NCBI RefSeq assembly: GCF_945859705.1
Contig: NC_079136.1
Span: 99,988,051 to 100,052,050, forward strand
Reading direction: 5' to 3'
Origin: Episyrphus balteatus
Taxonomy: Eukaryota; Arthropoda; Insecta; Diptera; Syrphidae
DNA: 64,000 nt
Below are positions 1-12,300 of this stretch, one piece after another. The stretch's first letter is position 1, and each line of letters starts with the position of its first letter. The position numbers and the translations under genes are program-made. The notes beneath the pieces are model-generated. The model did not search any database. It was not told the origin of the DNA and saw nothing but the letters and a program-made list of their open reading frames with translations.

Positions 1-378
1 TTTTGTTTTTTTTTTTTATAAAAAAATTAAAATTGAAAATTTTATTTGAAGGCGTTGGATTTTAATTTTTTTTTTTCATTTTTATTCCTGGAAATGCAAA
101 GAAAAAAGGTGTCATTGGTGATGTGAGAGAGCAGGAGAGAGATAAGAAATCATTGAATTTCGGAAGAGTACATACATACTTGAAGTGTCATCGTCGTGAA
201 ATTCGAGTGATTGTGTGCGTGTTTCTGTAGTGTGTATGTGAATAAAGTTCAAAGTAGTAGATTGATCGCACGACAAAGAAGACACTACAAATCGTGTACG
301 GTTTATGCAGTTAAAGCGAGGTAATAAATAATAAGAAAAAGAGCAAATCTTTTACCTGTGCTTAAAGAGGGAGAAAAA
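1..378 (+). promoter_or_regulatory. slmb 5' leader, possibly with part of its promoter
   Basis: Purine-rich sequence with GAGAGA runs (about 125-142) and CATACATA-type repeats leads into the slmb start codon. I see no other gene and no clear upstream splice site. The transcription start cannot be placed. Confidence 0.4.
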
Positions 379-3300
379 ATGATGAAAATGGAGACTGATA
401 AAATAATGGATGAAACTAATTCAAATTCACAGCCCGTAAGTATTTGTTCATGTTTTATTTTCATTTATTATAATTGGGCTTTAAAAATTGTTTCAGAAAG
501 ATAGATTGGGAAATTTTGATTTCTTTTTTTTTTTTTTCGTAAAACCAATTTCACTTTTGTTTTAAAATGAACAAAGGAGTTATTTTTAAAAAATTGCTAT
601 GAGGTTTACCTTTATTAGTCACAGAGTTCGAAGTAAAAACGACTTTATGTAACAAAAAGCTATCCAAGAACCAAGAAATGATGCGAACGAAGACGCGGTG
701 CGGTTAAGGTGGGTAGGTAGATATTAAAGGTATCCACCGTGAAGTGTGGTAGGTACTTACAAAATGCTGTATTCTCCACAAAAACGTCAGTCTGATTACT
801 TTGCCGTATTCAGAATTTGAAAAAAATAATATCTACACACATACAATATAATAGCCATAATTTGGAAAGTGGCCTTATTTTTTTTTTACTTGAACAAGAT
901 TCGAGGATTTACATTTTTTCCTTTATGTTCCAAGCTCAAACAACAGATTTACGAAATGCCAATGGACTTATTTTTTTGTTGTCATTCAGAGATTGCTCAT
1001 TTTTAAGGTTATTTGTCACTTATTTTAGCTTGAAATGATGTATATGCATCGTTTTCTGAACAAAAGTGATAGCAATAGGAACATACCCAGGGACAGCCCA
1101 AGATCATAAACATAGAGTAACAGTATTACTATAGAATATGCGTTCATCGTATTATTGTATAAATACTGTATTAATCATGTATGGAGTGGAGGTCGTTGTT
1201 TTTAGTAGTGGAAAATAAAATAATTTACAAAAACAATAAACTTCAATGAGCGTACCTACATTTTTCTTTCATATTTAAGACAGTAAAAATTAATTTTACA
1301 ATTATTTAGGTGTACCTACATAGTTTATTTGTCTTAAATGTCTTGATAAAACCTAGATTTTCCTTGTTGGTAACTATTTTTAAAGATATGAAAGTTTAAA
1401 ATCGTTCACAAATTAACAAAGTTATTTTTTTTTAGTGACTAGTTATGTACCTACTTGTAAAACTTTCATTTGACCCTTAACCTGTTCAAATTCTACCTAA
1501 CCAACAAGCCGCTGTAGCCATCGCGGTTCTAGCGATGTTATTTAGCGCCTCACCTTTAAGTGAGAGCCCATGGGATCTTTGATTCCAAAAACTAATTGGG
1601 AGTCGATACTATAACTACGTTCTCTTTGCAGTAGCGATCTCAATACTGTACTTATAGCTTTTTGACTATGGTACGGTCGAAAGACATCAATACCTTCCTT
1701 TGCATTCGGTTTTGACAATATCCATCCACAAGACAGGAGTATTATAAAAATCAAGTGCATACTTAATAAAAATAAGTAGATCTTAGAGCATTCAAAAGGC
1801 AAAGGGCTGCGGTATGCATAATTGTTGTGCTTTATTTCTTTTGGTAAGATATCATCTCTTTCATGTAATAGGTAGGTGTAGGTATGTATTCAAGATTTTC
1901 TTTTTTTTAGATATGTTGCAGAATTTTGTTTGAGAAAAATCTTTGATATTTTAACTTAAAAAATAAGCCAAACCTTATGTCTGGAAAATAAGTTTTGTGC
2001 CGTTTGAAAAAATCCTCACAAATGCTGTATGTACTTATTTGCAAAGACCTCAAGCAATTATGATTTAATAGGTACCTAGTTAGGTTCTTTTACAAAAATA
2101 TAATCTTTGATTTAATAGAGAAAAAGCTAATATGCTACTAGCAACACTCCCTATTTTTAAGTGAAACTACACTTAAATAGTCCAGAATGTAAAAAAAAAA
2201 TTATATACGAACTAATTTGTACTAGCTAGCCTCAAATTTTAATTTATGTATATTCCACTGCTTCCGTAAATTAAAAAAAAATCAGGAAATACCAAAATGC
2301 TATACATTTCATTATGATATACCTTTTAATTATTTATTATTTTTCTGAAGGACGTATGTACCTATTTCTCTCTTTCATTGTGTGAATTCCGATTTTTTTT
2401 TTATTTCGATTTTGCCTAACGCTCAGAAATGCTTGCATAAATCTCATCTTTTAAATCTATTATTAAAAAATTCATTATTACTATCTGAAAATGTATCTTC
2501 ATTCCGACCTGCGCTTTTTTTTTCTTTCTAGAAACGATACAAAAGACTCAAGAAGTTCTATTTTTCTCGTCGAACTATAGTTACAACTTCCGATTTAAGA
2601 AATCAGAAGCCGTACTATGTAACTTTGTTCTACTTTCGCATCTGTTCGAAAGTTAATCGAACTGCGTATCTAAAACTAATACATAATACCAATCTAAATC
2701 TTCTAAATAAAACCCAATAAAGGTTTTGTGGTGGCTGGGCCTGTATAATTTTCATTTTCTACAGATATCTGTTTTGCTATTTGAACTTCGAACACATTTT
2801 TTTAGATTCGAATTACATAGTTGGGATCAGTTTTGTAAAGATGCACAATATTAAAACCTATTTTGTAAGTATCAAACAAAATAAATTCAGTCATCTCGAA
2901 AAGTATGTTCAGTTTTTATGGTTAAAAATATTAAAATATAGGCAAAAAATATCAAAGAAGTAGGAAATCTAGGTATTAATGACTTTTTTTTATGCAGACA
3001 TCATGTATAACCCGAACACCATAATGCCTTTGGAGACCTAATCCATAATGCATCTCGAAAAAGGCATTTTTTTATATTTATTATTTTGTTTCTTTGTTTG
3101 TATAATAAATTATTTAAAATGCAAAAAAAACGTCACCGATAAAAATGAGATTTATATGGTTTGAAAAGACATCAATCGTAGATATCAAACATTTTTGTTT
3201 CAAAAAACAATCCTCAGAACTTGCTATGATACTTAACTTCAAACTATAAAATGTTTATGCAGCTGAAACTTTTTTCAGGAAAGTTATCTTATCTTGGTTT

Positions 3301-6300
3301 AAGGTCCATGAGATTCAGCTTTGAGCCATAAGCTAAGATTTTTTTAAAATTACGCTTTAGCTTGTTTTTGGTCAAAATTCTTATGATAGACGAAGGACCT
3401 ACGGGAAATATGTACATAGATGAGGGTGATAACATAAAATGATTGGTATCACGGATGTGTCTTTGGCTTGTATTTTTTTTTAAGACTGGTTTACCCGGTA
3501 GTTGTGTGCACACGTCATTGTACCGCACGGTTTTTTTTTGCATATTTATCTAATCGAATTTTACGTTGTGGATTTTTAATGACGCTATCTGTAGCAGAAT
3601 TTTCTAAATATCAAGAAACGGATAGCCAAAATAGCGATTCTATATAATCGTTAACATGAACGTCCTTGATTATATTCCTGCGGTCTAAGCATGGTTATCA
3701 CACTGATTCCTCCTGCATATCGGTTACTTTTCAAATTGTTCGACAAAACTCATAAAAAATTAGCGGGATTTGAGTTGAATTTTGAGCAAAAAGAATTGGA
3801 GTTACTCAACTTCTTTAATTTCTTATTTTCGACGACTGTCATGATATCGAACTTTCGAGTAGAGTTTTTTTTTAAGCTTAGGGGACATTTTTCGGTCGCA
3901 GAAGATTTTTCTCACCACTTTATTCCAACTCGGCACACTTAAATTATTTTGTCATTCCAAGATGCTTCACTGGAGTCACAAGATCCTTCACTGTTAATTA
4001 TATATCCAAGATATTTGTACTTTTCGCACTTGGGAAGCACTGCTACAAATAAATATCCGGATTAGGGCTGTGTGGATCAAAGATAAACAGCATAAACTTT
4101 ATAATTATTTTAATTTTTAATTAACTTATTCTTCTTCTTCCTTTTTCTCGGCGCTGTTATGATCTCGATGTCGAGGGGATCATAACCTTCCCACGTTACT
4201 GCTTCACACTAGTGATCCGCCTGTGGGGTTCGCCGGGTTGACCTCAGAAATCGGCGGCAAGCCTCCCGGTTTTGTATTGTTCCGTTTCTGAGGCCAACTG
4301 AATGCTGGTGTTTTTGCATTTGCTTGTACCAGGAGTTTTTAGGCCTACCTTTCTTTTTATTTCGTGTTGGAACGTTATTTAATTTTTAATTAACTAGATG
4401 CTTAAAATTAAAACAAAAACCAAAGCCAGCCTCAAGGCCTAATAACCTAATAACCACAACCCCAGACTTGATTTTTGTTTCTTTTTTTTTTTTTTTTAAT
4501 AATTATAATTTTTTTTATGAATTATCTATTTTCTGTTTTTGTCTTGAGGTCTTTGAAGTGTTATGATTAAATAAATAATTTGTGTTATACCTAACATCTT
4601 TTTTTAATTTAATCCTAGCACCCATATTAAATGTATTATTATTGGAAGGTTAATCATTTTTATTGAATCGTCAGTTGTAAGAACGGAATAAGTCCACTTT
4701 TTCCGAAATTGACTTTTTGATGCAAATTTCATCTTTAGGCGTAGACACATCTTCCAAGTTGAAAAAAACAAAAAAATTATTTTGGGTGTCGAAGTTACAG
4801 GGGTTGAAAAATTTTATAAGCTTATTGTTTATTTTTTTTTTTTTTTTAATTTAATCTAATTGTACTCTTATTTTTTTGCAGTTTACACCAACAATGCTAT
4901 ACGATCCTGTCCGTAAGAAAGAATCATCACCATCTTTTCAAACGGAACGAGATACCTGCTTAACATACTTCTCACAATGGAACGAAGCAGATCAAGTTGA
5001 TTTTGTTGAGCAGTTGCTGTCAAGGATGTGTCATTATCAACACGGCCACATAAATGCGTACTTGAAGCCCATGCTACAGAGAGATTTTATATCTCTTTTG
5101 CCCAGTAAGTCATTTTATTCCACTGAAACCTAAAAATTATTTATATAATCATAATATTAAATTACCACGAAATGGTTTTTTTTTTTTCTATTAGAACTGA
5201 AACTTTAAAATTCAATTATGATTTCTCGTTAATAAAACACCCTTAACACAAAGAAAATGTAAAACTTTAAACGTGATTCCTTAACATTTCATCACGTCAT
5301 AGCTTATGCAATGTAAACCATACGTATGGCATTAAGTTTTGCTTTTTAGAATGAATAGTTTTTCAATAAAAATGAGGAAAGAACTCCCAGATCTTGGAAG
5401 GGAAACTCTTAGAAAACTAATAGCATTGTTATTGTTAACCTACTTCATTTTAATAAGTATTTTGATTTATTGGTGCAAATAACATTTTCTTTCTATACCT
5501 TAAGTAACAAACGTAGCTACGTAGGTATACTAAAATATGGTTTTCATCTTTTTTGCTACGGATTTTGATATTTGTAGGACAGTTTTCTTGTTTAAAATGA
5601 AAACGATTCAGGCAGATTCGATTTTCATAACTCTAATGTCGAATTCCTTTCAATCCAAAAATCGAATTTTCGGCGATCTCGAAGCGAATTTTTTCTGAAA
5701 ATCATGTTCCATAGAAAAAAAATTCGCCTCAAATGAAGCAGAATTCTAATTTTTTTTAATCCTTCTTTTTTGAGAGATTTACACGGATTTGCACACACAC
5801 TTGGAATATTTGACATTTCTCAAACGTCAAGCTGAAAGATTCCTTCGTGTTTTTTGAGAATACCAACTTCAAATATAATGGAATATCGTGTTTTTATTCC
5901 GGAAAAATATGAAATAAATAAAAAAAACAATATGCGATCAAAATATAATTTTTCTTGGCGTAGTTCTTGTGAAAAAGTCAAATTACTGTGACTTTTCTTC
6001 TCGTGATTGTCTTCAGGAAATTTTTTTCTCTGTAAAACCACAGAATACGGCCAAATAATCAACCTTTTACTTCATCTTCACTCAGATCTTGATAGTATCT
6101 GCAATTTCCTGTTGATTTGGATTAAATTAAATTTATATTACCGAAGCAAATAAACAAAATTATTGATCAAAGGAATCTTTGGTTTTATTTTACAGAAATT
6201 GTTTTGATTTCAGCTTGAAGTTCGTGTAAAAATTGTTGTCAAATGACACACACACAATCGCAAAAAGAATTCGGTTTGTTTTCATGTTCCTTTTTAACAT

Positions 6301-9300
6301 CAAAAATTCGATTTTGTTGAGGCGATTCTAAAAATTGAAAGGAATTCGACATAATTTGTATATGACTTGAAGTTTTACGAAGAACTTTTGCGTTTTTGAC
6401 TTTTAATGAACTAATCCCAAACTTTTGCTCTTAATCGGGAAAACCCCGATTTTTTCAATATGTATCTTTTTTTAACTTACTGTATATTACTGTTATAAGT
6501 TTGGAAATTTGTTTAGTAGGTACATACAATGCACGTTACTTGAAAAGAAATAACAATTTTAATTAACAAAAATGCGATTGGCACTTTGGTCAGGTAAATA
6601 AGCATATTTTTGGTTTTGCATTTTAAAGAGAAACTCTTAAGAAACAATGTTATGAAAACAAAAACCCATAAACTGAGAGCGTATAGCTACTAGTTCTGTT
6701 TTTTTCGCATTGCTTCACAAAAAACACTCTAAAATTGGATAAAAATGATGAAAAACCATGAAAAATATAAATTTCAGTGAAAGAATGTTAAACTTTGACA
6801 TTTTTTGTACTTTTTAAAAAATTATGTCATTCGGCACCCCAGAAAATGAATAAATGCTTGCAATGAAAATGCACTTCCACTTTACACAATCACGGACCAA
6901 AGTGGGGAAAGTGCTTAAAATGTTTGGTAACTTCTTAACAGTTAAGAAAATAACATTTTCCACAATCGGTTTTGTTTCTATTGGAATAATCCTTGTAAAA
7001 TGTCCATGAAGGTTGTTATCCTCGTTCTTGAACTTGCCGACAATTTCTATCATTATTTCTTTGTAAAAGTTTGCATCTATTTTCGAAGCATTTCAAGTTT
7101 ACTGTTGCACATTATTAAAATTACTATTACACATTTTAGCGACCTTTGGTGGCGATACAATAAAAATTTTCCTTCCAAAAACCACTCTTTATTAAATTTT
7201 TTACATCGAATGCAACCATAAAATAAGTTACATTTTTGTTAGCTTAGTGGAATTCAGAATGTTGTTATTTTGCATTTTGAGGCTTTTAAATGTTGTGCAC
7301 ATTTTATTTCTTACATGATAGAACAAACCAGCATACTAACATCGCACTAACACACTTTTTTGGTTGATTTTACTGCCAAAGTGAAGTTTTTGCAGATTTT
7401 CATCATTTCTATCTAATTGTAAAGAGTGTTTCTATTCAATTGACGCAAAATAAACAGTGTTTTTTGTGAAGCAATGCAAAAAAAAAACGGAATTAGCAGT
7501 CATACGCTTTGTTTTTGGTTTTTTGTTTTCACAACATTATTTCTTAAAAGATCGTCTTTGAAAATGCAAAACCAAAAACCAAAGTACCATTCGCATTTCT
7601 GTAAAGCAAAATTGTTGTTTCTTTTCAAGTGACGCGCAGTGTATGTTCCGTATAACTTGAATAAATTAATTGAGTAAGCTAATTTGAACGGAATAATAAA
7701 GTGACACTGCTGTGTTTGATATTTAGGCAAGTTTTACCTGATTTCTTCAAGATAACTGTTTTTTTAGAGAGGTTTTTGTTGTACATACTAACATACTTAA
7801 CATCACCCAAAGTTTTGCTCTAAATCGGAAAATAATAGTAATAAGGGGGAAATCCCTTTTTGTTTTAATTTTTTTTTAAATACATTTTAGTAACTATGAT
7901 TACAGACATATTTTTGAAGTGTTTTTGGAGAACGGATTGTTTTGATAAGGATAGGTATAGGATTTGATTGTTTTCACATTCATTTCAGTTTTGTACGGGC
8001 TCAGTTGTTCTTATGCGGAGAAGTAAGAAGTTTTTTTTGTTTTATTTTCTTGTAACCATATTATCTATTAGGCGTGGATGATACACGTATATATTACTGA
8101 CGTTAGTTTCTTTTGTAAGAAAATCTAGAAAATTTTACTAGCTAACTCTCCTGTAAGTAACTTTAAAAAATTTCTTAGCTTTCGTAAGTTTTAAGGTGAG
8201 AAATGTGTTGACGGTTAATTTATTGTAGTGACTAAGTCAAAGCTTATGAAAGAAATATAAATATGACCCAATGAGTTCTAATTATTTGATTCATCATAAT
8301 TTGATAATTACATATTATGTCCACTCCAATTTGTGAATAATATTATTTTTGCTTTAATATGTTTTTTTTTTTCAATTTATAGAAAAGGGATTGGATCACA
8401 TAGCTGAAAACATACTATCGTATCTCGACGCGGATTCCCTTAAAGCAGCCGAGTTGGTTTGTAAAGAGTGGCTTCGTGTTTTATCGGAGGGTATGCTATG
8501 GAAAAAACTGATTGAACGTAAAGTTCGAACGGATTCATTGTGGCGCGGTTTAGCCGAACGACGTGGCTGGATACAATATCTTTTTAAACCGCGCCCAGGT
8601 TCAACACATAGGCCACATTCGTTCTATCGCGAACTATTTCCGAAAATCATGAATGTAAGTCATTTGTTTTAATATTTTCTAAGGGTTCTGGCAAGCACAA
8701 AAAAATATCCCGCAATTATTATAAAGAACCAAAAAATAAAATAATAGTGTGGTACTTCTGAGTTCCTACATAAGATTATAATGTTACATAGGTTTCACAA
8801 TCCATTTTCACTCGAAAATAAATTCAAATCAATACAAATTCCAATTTAATTTTGATTTTGATTCAATTTCACTTGTGTCTATAACCTACCTGACATATTT
8901 TTTTCTCGTTGATTCGGTATAATTATTGTGGATACTTGCCTTTGTTGTTAAACATATCAATAATTTTACTAATTCGATTGTATTTTTTCTTCTGTAGGAT
9001 ATCGAAAGCATAGAAAACAACTGGAGAACCGGACGTCACATGCTACGCCGAATAAACTGTCGATCAGAAAATTCGAAAGGTGTTTATTGTTTACAGTATG
9101 ATGATGTTAAAATTGTCTCTGGTTTAAGGGATAATACGATCAAAATTTGGGACAGGACGGATCTGCAGTGTGTTAAGGCAATTTATTTAAATCTTCAATG
9201 TCTTTCCAAACAAAATTTAATATTCCATTTTAAATTTCAGACTCTAACTGGTCATACAGGGTCTGTTTTATGTTTGCAGTATGATGACAAAGTTATAATA

Positions 9301-12300
9301 AGCGGTTCAAGTGATTCCACAGTTCGCGTCTGGGACGTAAATACCGGTGAAATGGTCAACACATTGATTCATCACTGCGAAGCAGTTTTACATTTACGTT
9401 TCAACAATGGTATGATGGTTACCTGTTCGAAGGATCGCTCGATTGCCGTCTGGGATATGACATCGCCCAGTGAGATAACATTGAGGCGCGTTCTTGTTGG
9501 TCATCGGGCAGCCGTTAATGTTGTTGATTTTGATGAAAAGTATATTGTTTCGGCAAGTGGTGATCGAACCATAAAGGTTTGGTCAACATCTAGCTGTGAA
9601 TTTGTACGTACACTTAACGGTCACAAGCGTGGTATTGCATGTCTGCAGTACCGCGACCGTTTAGTCGTCAGTGGTAGCTCGGATAATTCTATAAGGTTTG
9701 CATTTGAAATATATTTTAAAGAGAGTTATTATTCTATTATTTGCTCATTATAGATTATGGGACATTGAGTGCGGAGCTTGCCTGCGTGTTCTTGAAGGAC
9801 ACGAAGAACTAGTACGTTGCATACGATTCGATTCTAAACGAATTGTTAGTGGTGCTTACGATGGTAAAATCAAAGTGTGGGATCTTGTTGCCGCGCTAGA
9901 TCCACGTGCTCAAGCGAATGCACTTTGCCTTAACACATTGGTGGTAAGCTTTAATTTCTTGTTGACAAAAACTTTTGCATTATTTTTAATTTTTGATTAT
10001 TTTGATTTTATTCATATTTATTTCATATATTAAACGTGTTTTAATTTTGGTAACTCAATACTTACCTAAGTAAAATTTTGATACTGTAAACAACAACAAA
10101 AGATTACTTTTATTTAAGACACCGGCCCACAAAAAAAAGTTGGCAGTGCTTTTGACCGGATCTTCTTATCTTTATTTTGACGCGCTGAATTTGAAATCAA
10201 TTTTACCCTCAAAATTGTAATTAAATTGCAAAAAAATATAAAAATCACCGGCCATAAGAACTGACCACTTTTTTTTGCCCTGTGTTATTAATAATCTTTT
10301 GTTGTTAAAGGATCAAACTTACATATACATATGTACACATGTATACAGGGGTGGAAAACTAATTAGAAACACGCTCTTTCTTTTCAAGATGTAATATTTT
10401 GCTTGATATATGTAAATACAAAATATCAAATCAAAAATTCCAAACAAAAGGGCTGAGAATTTAAATAATTTTGATTTATTCTCCATTATGGATTATTTTC
10501 ATGCGTTGTTTAAAAATAAAAAAGTTTTGAGTCCAAAAAATGGATACGGCAAAAAAAACCTCACCAAATTCGTGCCTTTTAACGAAAATGCTAAGGCACA
10601 ATGTAAAGAAAGGCGACAACGACTTCCATTTATAACAAATCCAAGAAAAAAGACTACTTTTGGTCATTTTTTGATCACGGGTCACGCTTCAAAATATTGA
10701 ATTCAACGTAATTGATTCGGATAGTGTATGATTAATAAACGGAAAACGGGAGGAAACTTACAATTTTGTTGCAACACCAAAAAAAATCAACAATTGTAGT
10801 CTCAAGCCATTACGCCTATACTACCGTGCTAAGCAAAAAGGGCGCATATCCATTTTTGTAGTTCTGAGATAAATGCATTTTACTGAAAAAGGAAAAAGTT
10901 GAGAATTGTATATGCGCTCAATTTTAAAAGTTATTTTGAGCAACTTGTAGGAAATATATATGCATATTTTATTTCACACAATAATAATACAGGGTGTCCC
11001 AAAAGTAATGGATCAAACGAAATATGCTGATAGGCCAACTTTAGGGCTCTCAGAATTTGGTAACTTGTTCATCCCAAATCCTTACGGTTTTCGATTTAAT
11101 GCAGTTTTTGTGAAATTTCGAAAAATCCCGACTTTGCAACAGTATTTTGCTTCCTCCGCTCATAATTGATTTTTGTTTTTTACAATTCTTTCACTAAAAC
11201 ATTGCCTAATAATAAGAAAAAATTAATTAATCAAAATATTTTTCATTTCATACGCAATTTTGCTGCAAATTAATTAACAGTTCCATGTTTTATAAAAACT
11301 CAATTTCTTTCTTTTATTTCAGAGCAACGCCCTGAAAAAAGTTTGTATGGTGTGGAACTGGTTTATTATTTTTAAAATTTGTCGTGTTTTTGCAGTTTTC
11401 AAAAATGTATAAATGTTTCCAAAGTTGAAGTTAGAACTGAAGATATTACAATTTAAAAGCAACAAAACAGGGCTTTTCAGAGAAAAATAACAAAGAAAAA
11501 TAAACACGTTTTCTCGACTGTTGTTTGTTTATTTCTTTTTGAACAAAAGCCTCGATTTTTGTTTGTTATTTTGCTCTGAAAACGTCTGTTTTTTTGCATT
11601 CAAATTGTTATATCTTTCGTTCTAATTTCAACTTTGGAAACTTTTATACATTTTTGAAAACTGCAATGAGACGGTAAGTTTTCAAAATAATAAACCAGTG
11701 TCACGCCACACAAATTTTTTTCAGGGTGCTGCTTTGAAATAAAAGTAAGAAATTGAGTTTTTATAAAACATGGAACTGTTAATTAATTTGCAGAAAAATG
11801 GCGTATGAAATAAAAAATATTTTGATAAATTAATTATTTCTTGTTATTAGGCAATGTTTTAGTGAAAGAATTGTAAAAAACAAAAATCAATTATGAGCGG
11901 AGGAAGCAAAATACTGTTGCAAAGTCGGGATTTTTCGAAATTTCACAAAAACTGCATTAAATCGAAAACCGTTAGGATTTGGGATGAACAAGTTACCAAA
12001 TTCTGAGAGCCCTAAAGTTGCCCTATCAGCATATTTCATTTGATCCATTACTTTTGGGACACCCTGTATAATATTCAAGCTTCCCAAATGCGTAAAAAAA
12101 TGTTTTTTTTTTCCTAATTCCTACGCCCTTTTTGCTTAGTAAGGCAGTATAAGTAATCTGACAACTAAGATAACGTTCAAGTTGAAATTCAAAAACTCAA
12201 ATCCGATTCTCTTTTGCATACAAACACAAAGCATTTAGTAACAAAAGTGGTAAATGTCTTTTTAGAGGCATCATATCTTTTTTCTCTATTGCATCCAAGC

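Noticed and set aside
9698..10033. Separate 111-aa WD40 ORF
   Set aside because: It is exon 6 of slmb plus flanking intron read-through. The splice at 9695|9754 joins it to exon 5.
11013..12087. Same peptide (MDQxKYADR...) on both strands as a possible transposase
   Set aside because: The sequence is a palindrome, so both arms must encode it. At about 50 aa with no catalytic motif it is not a gene.
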